The position numbers and the translations under genes are program-made. The notes under the pieces were generated by a model. That model made no database searches, had not been told where the DNA came from, and saw only the letters and a list, made by a program, of their open reading frames with translations. From Mucilaginibacter dorajii (GTDB taxonomy: Bacteria > Bacteroidota > Bacteroidia > Sphingobacteriales > Sphingobacteriaceae), in the NCBI RefSeq assembly GCF_024808255.1, contig NZ_JANTYS010000013.1, positions 124,001 to 188,000 of the forward strand: a stretch of 64,000 bases of DNA. The letters are read 5' to 3'. Of this stretch, positions 7,784 through 16,876 are shown piece by piece; positions within the stretch are counted from its first letter, which is position 1; each line of letters starts with the position of its first letter.

Positions 7784-9169
7784 ATGAATAAGAAACTATG
7801 CCTGTTTATATTTTTCAGCGCTTTACTACCTACGCTTCTTTTGGGGCAAGCCAAATTACCGGCTAAATTACCCGCCAACATATTTTTACGCAAACTGCCC
7901 AATGGCCTCGATGTATTGGTTGTTGAGGATAACAGCGTGCCGCTGGCCACCATTATGATCACCTGTAAAAACGGGTCATATACCGAAACACCAAAGTTTA
8001 ACGGGCTTAGCCACCTGTATGAGCACATGTTTTTTAAGGCCAATAAGGATTATAAAAATCAGGAAGATTTTTTAGATAAAGTGAGCGAATTGGGCATGCA
8101 ATTCAATGGATCGACCACATACGAAAACGTTAACTACTATTTTACCCTGCCAAAATTCAATTTAAACCAGGGATTGGATTTCATGAACTCGGCTATCCGC
8201 TATCCATCTTTTGATGCTAAAGAAATGGCTAAAGAAAACGTAGTTGTTGATGGCGAGTTTCAGCAGCAGGAATCGAGCCCTACGTTTGCATTGAGCAACG
8301 CCATGGACCACCATATGTGGGGCGATTTGTACAGCCGCAAAAATGCCATTGGCGATCATGATGTGATCCGCAATGCCACGCCTGATTTAATGGACTCCAT
8401 CAAAAACAAATATTACTATCCCAACAATGCTTTGTTAACCGTTGCCGGCGATGTGCAGCACGAGGATGTATTTAAAAAAGTGGAAGCCATTTATGGCAGC
8501 TGGAAACCATCCGGTTTTGATCCGTTTAAAAAATGGCCTATCCCCGAGTTTAAGCCGCTATTGAAAAACGACTATTTTGTGGTAGAGAGCAGCCTGAGCA
8601 ATGTGCCCTTTATTATGATTGACTGGCAGGGACCGGATACCCGTACCGATATCCCATCAACCTACGCTGCCGACGTGTTTAGTTATATCCTTAACCAAAA
8701 CTCATCAACTTTAAAAAAGGCGTTGGTACAATCGGGCCTGGCCTTGGATGTAAACATCAGCTATTTAACCCTGAGTCATGTTGGGCCGATAACGCTGTTT
8801 GTGGTACCCAACCCCAACAAGATCAAAGAGTGTATGGCCGAGGTAAAACACCAGTTAGAGATTATGGACAGGGACGATTACGTTACCGATGAGCAGATTG
8901 CCACATCGAAACAAAAACTGGGCATCCTTAAAATCCAGGAGGAGGAAGTAGCATCTGATTTTGTGCAGGTGTTGTCGTTCTGGTGGTCGTCCGCGTCCTT
9001 AGATTATTTTACCTCCTACAATGCAAAGCTTAATAAAATGACCCGTGCCGATTTGCAAAGCTATGTGCGTAAATATATCAAAAACAAGCCCTATTGCGCC
9101 GGGATGTTGATTAACCCCGACCTGGCCACCCAGGTAAGTGCCAAAAGCTTTTTTACTGCCTCAAACTAA
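7784..9169 (+). CDS. M16 family zinc metallopeptidase (active subunit), pair 1
   Basis: This 461-residue exported protein has a signal peptide (about residues 1-21, ending LLLGQA) and an M16 (pitrilysin/insulinase) N-terminal domain. The inverted zinc motif HLYEH is at residues 77-81, with the distal ligand Glu158 in VVDGEF. The partner gene begins nine bases downstream and encodes an inactive M16 homologue, as in two-subunit M16B peptidases that form a clamshell degrading short peptides in the periplasm. A very similar gene at 13885 shows that the pair was duplicated locally. The tail PYCAGMLINPDL is a family-typical end. Substrate peptides are unknown. Confidence 0.92.
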   Translation: MNKKLCLFIFFSALLPTLLLGQAKLPAKLPANIFLRKLPNGLDVLVVEDNSVPLATIMITCKNGSYTETPKFNGLSHLYEHMFFKANKDYKNQEDFLDKVSELGMQFNGSTTYENVNYYFTLPKFNLNQGLDFMNSAIRYPSFDAKEMAKENVVVDGEFQQQESSPTFALSNAMDHHMWGDLYSRKNAIGDHDVIRNATPDLMDSIKNKYYYPNNALLTVAGDVQHEDVFKKVEAIYGSWKPSGFDPFKKWPIPEFKPLLKNDYFVVESSLSNVPFIMIDWQGPDTRTDIPSTYAADVFSYILNQNSSTLKKALVQSGLALDVNISYLTLSHVGPITLFVVPNPNKIKECMAEVKHQLEIMDRDDYVTDEQIATSKQKLGILKIQEEEVASDFVQVLSFWWSSASLDYFTSYNAKLNKMTRADLQSYVRKYIKNKPYCAGMLINPDLATQVSAKSFFTASN

Positions 9170-9178
9170 TTATCACCC

Positions 9179-10489
9179 ATGAAAAAGATTTTAACCACTA
9201 TACTTTTAACCTGTGCAAGCCTGTCTGTTACCCTGGCCCAAACAGAAACTACTTCTTTTGATGTTGATGGCATTAAGGTGATCTTTAAGCCTACCGTAAA
9301 AGAGATCATTAACGTGCGCATGTATTACCGTGGCGGGGTAAACAACTACCCGGCAAGCCAGGCCGGCATTGAAACCTTTGCATTGGAAGCCACCAACGAG
9401 TGCGGCACCAAAAAATACAGCGGCAATGTATACCGCGACCTTTCTGATAAATATGGTGTAAACGTAGGCTCCGAAGCGGAATATGATTATGGCAACATCC
9501 AGATGGAATGTGTATCCAAATACTTTAGCCAGGGCTGGGACCTTTTTACCGAAGCTATTGTAAATCCTGTTTTTGATGCCGGCGAGGTGGAGCTTCTGCG
9601 GAGCAAGATTATAGCCAAAATAAAAGAACAGCAATCAAACCCCGATAAACGGGTTGAGCAGCTATTGTTGCAAAGCGCGTTTGAAGGCACTCCATACGCT
9701 ACAGACCCTAACGGTACTGAAGAGATTATGAGCAAGCTTACCGCTGCCGACCTTAAAACTTACTATACCTCGTTACTAAACAAAAACAGGATGTTCATTG
9801 TGGTTGCCGGCAAGATCAGCAAAGAAGAGTTGATAGCCAAGATTAAAGCATCCTTTGCGGGCCTGCCATCAAAGCCATATACGCCGGTAACCCTGCAGGA
9901 ACCCATCTGGAACGACTATAAAGTGGTTAAAGAAGACCGCAGCCTGCAAACCAATTACATCAACGCCATTATGAACGCGCCTGCCTATAACAGCCCCGAT
10001 TATATTCCTTACCGGGTTGGTATTTCGGCGTTGGGTGGTTCATTGTTCAGCGAGATCCGTACCAGGTTAAACCTGTCCTATGATCCGGGTACTTACTCGG
10101 TAATGCAGCAAATGCCGTATGGTATTATGTATGTGAGCACTACCAACCCCAAAGAGGCGGTTTTGGCCATGAACAGGGAAGTGAAAAAAGTATTAGGTTA
10201 TGGTTTAAGCCCCGAAGGTTTACAGCACATTAAAAGCAGTTTTATTACCAGCAACTATATTAAACAGCAAAGCACCGCGTCAATAACCGGCAGCCTGGGC
10301 TTATCAGAAATTTTAGGCGGATGGCAAATTGCGGAAGACCTGCCAAAAGAGATTGAAAAAGTAACCACCGAACAAATTAACCAGGCACTATACAAATACG
10401 TGGTAGGCCTAAGGTGGAGCTACCTCGGCGATCCGCAGAAAGCAGCAGAAACGGCCGACGCGTTTAAAAAGGTTATACGTAACGATTAA
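9179..10489 (+). CDS. M16 family peptidase-like protein (inactive partner), pair 1
   Basis: The 436-residue protein has a signal peptide ending TLAQ and two M16 domains. Where the active subunit carries HxxEH, this one has GIETFALEATNECG, so the zinc site is missing. The C-terminal half keeps a strand with LNLSYDPGTYS, the R/Y-containing region that in M16B enzymes binds substrate and completes the active site of the partner. It follows the active subunit at nine bases, so the two are surely one operon. It probably acts only as a complex with the protein encoded at 7784-9169. Confidence 0.9.
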   Translation: MKKILTTILLTCASLSVTLAQTETTSFDVDGIKVIFKPTVKEIINVRMYYRGGVNNYPASQAGIETFALEATNECGTKKYSGNVYRDLSDKYGVNVGSEAEYDYGNIQMECVSKYFSQGWDLFTEAIVNPVFDAGEVELLRSKIIAKIKEQQSNPDKRVEQLLLQSAFEGTPYATDPNGTEEIMSKLTAADLKTYYTSLLNKNRMFIVVAGKISKEELIAKIKASFAGLPSKPYTPVTLQEPIWNDYKVVKEDRSLQTNYINAIMNAPAYNSPDYIPYRVGISALGGSLFSEIRTRLNLSYDPGTYSVMQQMPYGIMYVSTTNPKEAVLAMNREVKKVLGYGLSPEGLQHIKSSFITSNYIKQQSTASITGSLGLSEILGGWQIAEDLPKEIEKVTTEQINQALYKYVVGLRWSYLGDPQKAAETADAFKKVIRND

Positions 10490-10490
10490 T

Positions 10491-10521
10491 CGGTCATTAG
10501 TCATTAGTCATTGGTCATTAG
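10491..10521. repeat. TCATTAG/TCATTGG word repeat (family E), left arm
   Basis: GTCATTAGTCATTAGTCATT begins immediately after the stop of the M16 gene. Its inverted form lies at 10900-10981 on the other side of the four-helix-bundle gene, so that gene is enclosed by a long imperfect inverted repeat. Confidence 0.7.
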
Positions 10522-10536
10522 GTTAAATTTGATAAG

Positions 10537-10911
10537 ATGAGTAATCGTTTGGAGGATCTGGAAATTTATAACTTATCGCAGGATTTAGGCGAGAAAGTAT
10601 GGGCCATCGTTATTAAGTGGGATTATTTCGCAAAGGATACTATTGGTAAACAAATAGTGCGATCAGCAGATTCCATCACTGCTAATATTGCCGAAGGATT
10701 TGGAAGATTTCATTATAAGGAAAACAAGAACTTTTGTTATTTCAGCCGGGGATCTATTTTAGAAACTAAAGCGTGGCTCACAAAAGCAAAAGTCAGGGAC
10801 CTAATAGACCAAGATGAACACAATTCATTGATGACTCAACTTGAAACTATCCACTTAAAGCTCAATGCCTACATCAAGTTCATTGGTAAAAAAATAACTA
10901 CCAATGACTGA
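10537..10911 (+). CDS. Four-helix bundle protein (23S rRNA intervening-sequence, IVP-type)
   Basis: This 124-residue protein matches the S23/IVP four-helix-bundle family: LEDLEIYNLSQDLGEKVW, KQIVRSADSITANIAEGFGR (the hallmark segment, about residues 46-65) and FSRGSILETKAWL. The family was first found inside 23S rRNA intervening sequences and forms pentameric bundles, but stand-alone copies are common in Bacteroidota and their role is unknown. It lies between two metabolic genes, is enclosed by family E inverted repeats, and its last codons (TTND) are written by that repeat. The 3' end is tandemly duplicated once, out of frame, just downstream. Confidence 0.9.
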   Translation: MSNRLEDLEIYNLSQDLGEKVWAIVIKWDYFAKDTIGKQIVRSADSITANIAEGFGRFHYKENKNFCYFSRGSILETKAWLTKAKVRDLIDQDEHNSLMTQLETIHLKLNAYIKFIGKKITTND

Positions 10912-10961
10912 TGACCTACATCAAGTCTACCGGCAAAAAAATAGCCACCAATGACTAATGA
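10868..10961. repeat. 47 bp tandem duplication of the IVP gene 3' end
   Basis: 10868-10914 and 10915-10961 are two consecutive 47-base units, both starting CCTACATCAAGT and ending in ACCAATGACTRATGA, with roughly eight differences. The first unit contains the stop codon of the IVP gene; the second is non-coding. Confidence 0.8.
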
Positions 10962-10981
10962 CCAATGACTAATGACTAATT
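10962..10981. repeat. Family E word repeat, right arm
   Basis: CCAATGACTAATGACTAAT pairs with 10491-10521 and ends eight bases before the UbiD start. Confidence 0.6.
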
Positions 10982-10988
10982 TCGCCCC

Positions 10989-12833
10989 ATGGGTTATAAA
11001 AGTTTACAGGCTTGTATTGCCGACCTGGAAAAACATGGTCATTTGGTGCGCATTAAGGACGAGGTTGATCCATACCTGCAAATGGCCGCCATTCACCTGC
11101 GGGTTTTTGAAAACCAGGGACCTGCCATTTTATTTGAAAATGTAAAAGGTAGTAGGTTCCCGGCGGTGTCTAATTTGTTCGGCACACTGGAGCGGTCTGA
11201 ATTTATTTTCAGGGATACGCTGGATAAGATCAAAACCCTGGTTGAGCTTAAAAACGATCCGCTAAAAGCTATAAAATCTCCTTTTAAATATACCAATGTC
11301 GCGTTAACAGCTTTATCGGCTTTGCCCATGAAAGGCAGTAGCAACGCGCCGGTAAACTTTGGTAAATGCAAGATCAGCGATATTCCACAGATTGTAAACT
11401 GGCCTATGGATGGTGGTCCATTTGTGACCATGCCGCAGGTATATACCGAAGACGCCGATAAACCAGGTATCATGAATGCCAACCTGGGTATGTACCGTAT
11501 CCAGATGGCGGGTAACGATTATATTTTGAACGAGGAGATCGGCTTGCATTACCAGTTGCACCGCGGTATAGGCGTTCATCAAACCAAAGCAAATGCCAAG
11601 GGGCAGCCTTTGAAGGTGAGTATATTTATAGGTGGTCCGCCAAGTCACCCGGTAGCTGCCGTGATGCCATTGCCCGAGGGTTTATCTGAAATGACCTTTG
11701 CTGGTGCCTTAGGCAATCGTCGTTTCCGTTATTTTTATGATGATGAGGGTTTTTGTATTTCTTCGGATGCCGATTTTGTGATCACCGGCACAGTGATGCC
11801 GCACGAAAATAAACCAGAAGGTCCGTTTGGGGATCACTTAGGCTATTATAGCTTAACGCACCCATTCCCATTAATGAAAGTGCACAATGTGTATCATCGT
11901 AAAGATGCCATCTGGTCGTTTACCGTAGTGGGTCGCCCGCCGCAGGAGGATACCAGCTTTGGGGCGTTGATCCATGAAATTAGCGGGGCCGCTATCCCCA
12001 AGGAAATCCCCGGCCTGCACGCTGTTAACGCGGTTGACGCGGCGGGTGTACACCCTTTACTATTTGCCATCGGCAGCGAGCGTTATACGCCTTATATCAA
12101 GGAGCGCCGTCCGCAGGAAATTCTGACTATAGCTAACCACATTTTAGGCAAAAGCCAGTTGAGTTTAGCCAAATATTTGTTGATAGCCGCCAAAGAAGAT
12201 GATCCTTCATTGGATGTCAATAACATAGAATCATTCCTGCTGCACATGCTGCAACGTGTTGACTTTACCCGCGACCTTCATTTTTACACGCGTACCACCA
12301 TAGATACGCTTGACTACAGTGGTGACGGTTTAAACACCGGGAGCAAAGTAGCCATCACCGTAGCCGGCGACATTAAACGGGAACTATGGACAGAGCTGCC
12401 ATCGTGGTTTAACTTGCCAAAGCCCATCAGCAAGATTAAAATGGCTATGCCGGGCGTATTGATGATTGAAGTACCCAAACACGTTAACCATAAGGATATC
12501 GATAACATCATCAGCATTATTGAATACCGCCTTAAAGAAGAAGAGGACGAACTGGGCGGACTTGCGCTGATGGTATTATGTGACGATGCCGCCTTTGCCG
12601 CAGCAAACATCAATAACTTTGTATGGGTAACGTTTACCCGCAGCAATCCATCGCACGATATTTACGGCATAGGCAGCTTTACCGAGCACAAACACTGGGG
12701 CTGTACCGGTCCGCTTATTATTGACGCCCGCGTAAAACCGCACCACGCTCCTATATTGGAATGCGTACCCGAGGTGGAAGCTATGGTTGATAAAATGGGC
12801 AAGCCGGGTGGAGCTTTGCATGGAATTATTTGA
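10989..12833 (+). CDS. UbiD family decarboxylase (menaquinone-biosynthesis type)
   Basis: This 614-residue protein has the UbiD fold throughout: N-terminal MGYKSLQACIADLEKHGHL, the prenylated-FMN-binding segment around NANLGMYRIQ, the conserved NKPEGPFGDHLGYYS block (about residues 275-290) with the catalytic acid region, and a C-terminal trimerisation part. UbiD enzymes remove a carboxylate from aromatic or alpha,beta-unsaturated acids using prFMN made by UbiX. The length, about 120 residues more than E. coli UbiD, fits the Bacteroidota version often annotated as menaquinone-biosynthesis decarboxylase; the exact substrate is inferred. No ubiX is visible in the window. Confidence 0.9.
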   Translation: MGYKSLQACIADLEKHGHLVRIKDEVDPYLQMAAIHLRVFENQGPAILFENVKGSRFPAVSNLFGTLERSEFIFRDTLDKIKTLVELKNDPLKAIKSPFKYTNVALTALSALPMKGSSNAPVNFGKCKISDIPQIVNWPMDGGPFVTMPQVYTEDADKPGIMNANLGMYRIQMAGNDYILNEEIGLHYQLHRGIGVHQTKANAKGQPLKVSIFIGGPPSHPVAAVMPLPEGLSEMTFAGALGNRRFRYFYDDEGFCISSDADFVITGTVMPHENKPEGPFGDHLGYYSLTHPFPLMKVHNVYHRKDAIWSFTVVGRPPQEDTSFGALIHEISGAAIPKEIPGLHAVNAVDAAGVHPLLFAIGSERYTPYIKERRPQEILTIANHILGKSQLSLAKYLLIAAKEDDPSLDVNNIESFLLHMLQRVDFTRDLHFYTRTTIDTLDYSGDGLNTGSKVAITVAGDIKRELWTELPSWFNLPKPISKIKMAMPGVLMIEVPKHVNHKDIDNIISIIEYRLKEEEDELGGLALMVLCDDAAFAAANINNFVWVTFTRSNPSHDIYGIGSFTEHKHWGCTGPLIIDARVKPHHAPILECVPEVEAMVDKMGKPGGALHGII

Positions 12834-12893
12834 GGTGCGTGATCGGGGGGCGAGATTTCAGGAGTATTTATCCTTGTGATGCTGAGTTTTTAC

Positions 12894-13010
12894 GTAGAGA
12901 CGCAATATTTTGCGTCTCCCGCGTGCAAATCCGCCATTCGAATTGGTTAAGCAAATCGTCTCGGTAAATTCGCCCTGTACAGCGGGAGACGCAAAATATT
13001 GCGTCTCTAC
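12894..13010. repeat. Perfect 29 bp inverted repeat with nested hairpins
   Basis: The arms 12894-12922 and 12982-13010 are identical reverse complements over 29 bases. Each arm is itself a hairpin (GAGACGCAA-TATT-TTGCGTCTC). The 59-base centre has no coding signal. Confidence 0.9.
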
Positions 13011-13058
13011 ATGAAAAAGCATACCCAATCAACTACTCACCCAATCAACTCAAAAAAC

Positions 13059-13066
13059 TATCTTTG
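13059..13066 (+). promoter_or_regulatory. Bacteroidota -7 box TATCTTTG
   Basis: TATCTTTG matches the TAnnTTTG consensus. It ends six bases before the ATG at 13073, so the lipoprotein transcript would be leaderless or nearly so. No clear -33 TTG is seen. Confidence 0.5.
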
Positions 13067-13072
13067 TACGCT

Positions 13073-13774
13073 ATGAAAAATACACCATACATCCTGCTTT
13101 GTTTAATTATCCTTTCGGCTTTTAGCTGTACAAAAAAAGAAGTACCTCATTATACCATATCTAAAGTAACCAAATCTGATACCGCAAGCAAGGTGTTGGT
13201 TCATATCAGCAGCAGGCTTACCAAAGATCAGTTGCTGAGCATCGCCGGCAAAATAAAATCCGATAGTTCGGCATTGCCAAACCTGCAGCTTTGTTATTTG
13301 CTGCCAGGGCACAGCGATAAAAATACGGGGGCTAATAACTATTACGCCGTTGCCAAATATCCAAATGCACAGATGGCTAATATGCAGGATACATTGAAAG
13401 ATGCAGACGGAAACATTGTAAGGTTAAAGATTACCGGTGTATCGGCACAAACGGCTAAAAAACTACTGGCACTGCATCCTAAAGAATTAAAAGATCAAAA
13501 TTTCTTCGGCCATTTTATAGATGATAACAACCAAACCGTTATTATTCCTTTTCGTGATTTTACCGACCCTAAAAAAGAGCTGTATATTCTTGAATTAGAT
13601 ACCACAGGCAAAGTAGTGTCGGCCACTATCCCAACGGTGGTGAAAAAAGACGGGGAAGAACGCTGGATGGTTACCGATAGGGGTGATTACATTATTTTGA
13701 AAGACAGTGTTTTAAGTCAATACTCTATTGAAGACCTGGGGCTGCCTTACAACAGCATCAAATCGGGATTGTAA
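13073..13774 (+). CDS. Lipoprotein of unknown function
   Basis: From the ATG at 13073 the product is 233 residues. The signal peptide ends in the lipobox LSAFSC (Cys at about residue 19), so it is a lipoprotein. The mature part begins TKKEVPHYTISKVTK and has a segment LVHISSRLTKDQLLSIAGKI; the sequence is soluble and mixed alpha/beta. I do not recognise a family. It stands alone between the UbiD gene and the second M16 pair. Confidence 0.82.
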   Translation: MKNTPYILLCLIILSAFSCTKKEVPHYTISKVTKSDTASKVLVHISSRLTKDQLLSIAGKIKSDSSALPNLQLCYLLPGHSDKNTGANNYYAVAKYPNAQMANMQDTLKDADGNIVRLKITGVSAQTAKKLLALHPKELKDQNFFGHFIDDNNQTVIIPFRDFTDPKKELYILELDTTGKVVSATIPTVVKKDGEERWMVTDRGDYIILKDSVLSQYSIEDLGLPYNSIKSGL

Positions 13775-13884
13775 ATAGCTAAACGCGCTTCATAACTAAT
13801 ATTTAAGTTAAAAAGGTCAAAACTTTTCGGTTTCATATTTTATACCGATATATTTATAGTGTTTAAAACATTATTTAAATACTT

Positions 13885-15264
13885 ATGACCCGAAATTTTA
13901 TCAAAACCTTAACACTTAGTGTTATCGGGGTATTTAGCTTTTGCCTCGCAATAGCACAGCCCCGGCTACCGGAAGGTTACTTCTGGAAAAAGCTTCCAAA
14001 CGGCTTGGAAGTTGTTGTGATTGAAAACAGCAAGGTGCCCCTGGCCACCATTGAAATTGCTGTAAAAAACGGCGCCTATACAGAAGGCCCGGAATTTAGC
14101 GGCCTTAGTCACCTTTTTGAGCACATGTTTTTTAAGGCCAATAAGGATTACCCTAACCAGGAAGCATTTTTAAAACGTACCCAGGAATTAGGTGCCATTT
14201 GGAATGGCACCACCGATGTGGAGCGTGTAAATTACTTTTTCACTTTTGACAGGGATAGCCTTAGCGCCGGTTTAAAATTTATGAACGCCGCCATCCGTTT
14301 CCCCATTTACCGCGAGGAGGACATGAAAAAGGAACGCCCCGTTGTCGACGGCGAATTTCAGCGTGCCGAAAGCGATCCGGGTTTCCAGTTATGGTACGGC
14401 ATCCAGCAAAAACTATGGGGCGATCTCATCACCCGTAAAAACCCAATCGGGATCCACGAAGTGATCAACACCGCTACGCCCGAGAAAATGATGATCATCA
14501 AAGACAAATATTATTTCCCAAACAATAGCTTGCTTACCATTTGCGGCGACGTAAAACATGAAGCAGCCTTTGCCATGGCCGAAAAAATATTTGGCGACTG
14601 GGCCAGCAGCGACTTCAATCCGCACGAAAAATATCCTATTCCTCCTTTTAAACCCTTAACCAAAAGCGAGTATTTTATAAAGGAAACCACCATAGCGCAA
14701 ACCCCTTATATGCAAATTTCATGGCAGGGGCCATCTTATTTGACAGACTCGGCTTCTACCGTTTCTGCCGATGTGTTTAGTACTATCCTGGGCTTAAACT
14801 CTTCAAAGTTACAACAGGCTTTAGTTGATAAAGGCCTGGCAAGTGGTGCTTATATAAGCTATACCACCAGCAAATATGTTGGCCCTATCGACTTGACCAT
14901 TATCCCTAACCCTACCAAATTAAAGGAGTGTTATGACGAGGTGATTAACCAGATTAACCAATGGGGTAAATCCGATTATTATACCGATGAGCAGTTGAAA
15001 GATGCGAAGGCTATCCTGTTAAGGAACAGCGTGCACCGTAAAGAGAAGCCATCTACACTGGCCAGTCAGCTAAGCTACCAATGGTGCAGTACATCGCTTG
15101 ATTTTTATACCGATCTGGATAACAACTACCAGAAAGTTAGTCGTGACGATATCAAGAAATTTGTGGACACCTATGTAACGGGTAAGCCATACGCGGCAGG
15201 TATAATCATTGCACCCGATTTGAGTAAACAAACTAATGTAGCTTCATTTTTTGTAGCTAAGTAA
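13885..15264 (+). CDS. M16 family zinc metallopeptidase (active subunit), pair 2
   Basis: This 459-residue exported peptidase is a paralogue of the protein at 7784-9169. Zinc motif HLFEH is at residues 76-80 and the third ligand Glu157 is in VVDGEF. Long stretches agree with pair 1, for example GLSHLxEHMFFKANKDYxNQE. The signal peptide ends LAIAQP. It is followed after 16 bases by its inactive partner. As in pair 1, the heterodimer should degrade peptides in the periplasm. Differences near the active site (AESDPGFQ instead of QESSPTFA) may shift specificity; this is speculative. Confidence 0.92.
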   Translation: MTRNFIKTLTLSVIGVFSFCLAIAQPRLPEGYFWKKLPNGLEVVVIENSKVPLATIEIAVKNGAYTEGPEFSGLSHLFEHMFFKANKDYPNQEAFLKRTQELGAIWNGTTDVERVNYFFTFDRDSLSAGLKFMNAAIRFPIYREEDMKKERPVVDGEFQRAESDPGFQLWYGIQQKLWGDLITRKNPIGIHEVINTATPEKMMIIKDKYYFPNNSLLTICGDVKHEAAFAMAEKIFGDWASSDFNPHEKYPIPPFKPLTKSEYFIKETTIAQTPYMQISWQGPSYLTDSASTVSADVFSTILGLNSSKLQQALVDKGLASGAYISYTTSKYVGPIDLTIIPNPTKLKECYDEVINQINQWGKSDYYTDEQLKDAKAILLRNSVHRKEKPSTLASQLSYQWCSTSLDFYTDLDNNYQKVSRDDIKKFVDTYVTGKPYAAGIIIAPDLSKQTNVASFFVAK

Positions 15265-15280
15265 TTTAAAAGATCTTATC

Positions 15281-16618
15281 ATGATGAAGAAATATGTGTT
15301 CACCCTGCTGATTGCAGCGGCGATAGGAAATATAAAAACGGCACAGGCGCAAAAAGCAGCTTACGAAACCATGGTTGATGGCGTTAAAGTAATTGTGCAG
15401 CCAAGCGGAAACGATATTGTAGAAATCCAAACCATTATTAAAGGCGGTGTGCAAAATTACAAAGCCGATAAAATGGGTATTGAATCGATGGCGATGAATG
15501 CGCTTACTGAGTGCGGAACAGTTGCCCACGATAAAAACGCGTTTAAGGACATATTGGATAAAGTAAGCGCTACGGTTTACGGCTCTACAAACAAAAATTA
15601 TTCGGTAATACGGATGAATTGTATTAAAAGCGACTTTGACGTGGTTTGGCCATTATACGCCGAAGCCATGACCCAACCCCGTTTTGATGCCAAAGAATTT
15701 ACCCGTATTAAACAGGATGCGATCAATAATTTGAAAGCCGAAGACTCGCAGCCCGATGCGGCTATTGATAAACTGGCCAATAAAGTGGCCTTTGTGAACC
15801 GCGATTACGCTAAAGAGCCCGAAGGAACGGTAGATATTATTACCAAGCTAACGCCCGAAGAAACCAAGGCGTTTTATACCAGCATTTTCACTAAATCGCG
15901 CCTGGTAATTGTGGTAGTTGCCGATTTGGATCAGTCGGTTATTGAAGCCAAAGTAAAAGCGCTGCTTGCCGGTGTTAAAAAAGGCAATCCATTTGAGTTT
16001 AAAAAATCATCTTTCAAGGTGTATAAAAACAGCATCAATGTAGAGCAGCGCGACCTGGCTACCAACTATGTAGAAGGGGTAACCAGTGGCCCAATTCCGG
16101 GTAACGAGGACTTTGACGCCTTTAACGTAGCGATGCGCATTTTTGCTAACCGCCACTTTTTAGATGTGCGTACCAACAATGGGTTATCATACGCGCCGCA
16201 GGCCTGGTTTAGCGTAGGTCAAACTTCAACAGCCCGTTTTTCGGTATCAACCACGCAGCCCGATAAATATATTGCTGTATTTGACAAATTGGTTGACAAG
16301 GTAAAAACCGAAGGTTTTAAACCCGAGGAAGTAGCCAATATGAAGATCACCTATCTTACCGGTTTTTATTATAAAAACGAAACCAACAGCGCCCAGGCAT
16401 CATCAATAGCATCAAACGAGGTGTTGTTTGATAACTGGAAACGCTCATTAACCTTGGTTGATGATGTGAAGAAATTAACTACCGAGCAGGTTAACAATGC
16501 CTTTAAAACCTATATCAACAACATTGTATGGGTTTACCAGGGCGATCCTAAAAAAGTAAACCAGGTGTTATACATCAACGGAACTTTAAACAAAGGCGAG
16601 AATGGTGTGAACCATTAA
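15281..16618 (+). CDS. M16 family peptidase-like protein (inactive partner), pair 2
   Basis: The 445-residue protein has a signal peptide (residues 1-23, ending AQAQ) and two M16 domains with no HxxEH; the equivalent region reads GIESMAMNALTECG. It is homologous to the inactive subunit at 9179-10489, including the NGLSYAPQAWFS strand that corresponds to the substrate-binding strand of M16B partners. It is in an operon with the active subunit at 13885. The hydrophilic C-terminal tail (NKGENGVNH) extends past the domain. Confidence 0.9.
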   Translation: MMKKYVFTLLIAAAIGNIKTAQAQKAAYETMVDGVKVIVQPSGNDIVEIQTIIKGGVQNYKADKMGIESMAMNALTECGTVAHDKNAFKDILDKVSATVYGSTNKNYSVIRMNCIKSDFDVVWPLYAEAMTQPRFDAKEFTRIKQDAINNLKAEDSQPDAAIDKLANKVAFVNRDYAKEPEGTVDIITKLTPEETKAFYTSIFTKSRLVIVVVADLDQSVIEAKVKALLAGVKKGNPFEFKKSSFKVYKNSINVEQRDLATNYVEGVTSGPIPGNEDFDAFNVAMRIFANRHFLDVRTNNGLSYAPQAWFSVGQTSTARFSVSTTQPDKYIAVFDKLVDKVKTEGFKPEEVANMKITYLTGFYYKNETNSAQASSIASNEVLFDNWKRSLTLVDDVKKLTTEQVNNAFKTYINNIVWVYQGDPKKVNQVLYINGTLNKGENGVNH

Positions 16619-16876
16619 ACGTTCATTTGTTCACTGGTTCATTAGTTCATTGGTGAAAAGTTCAAGATAGAAGGGCGTTAAAGCCACCTAAAACAACTAA
16701 AATCGTCATTGCGAGGAGGAACGACGAAGCAATCCCCGATTTGCAGAGCAACTCTGTACAGTTCGGGATTGCTTCGTGCCTCGCAATGACGATTTTTTAT
16801 GGTATAATGTTGGCATATATAATCCGCATCGGCCCCCCATCAGACCAGACTAATGAACCAGTGAACTAATGAACTA
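16619..16876. repeat. Family E arms enclosing a family B palindrome
   Basis: The left arm contains CACTGGTTCATTAGTTCATT directly after the M16 stop; the right arm (16846-16876) contains AATGAACCAGTGAACTAATG. Between them, 16699-16795 is a family B hairpin beginning AAAATCGTCATTGCGAGG and ending CCTCGCAATGACGATTTT. No gene is present. The left arm is nearly identical to one at 47096-47140. Confidence 0.75.
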
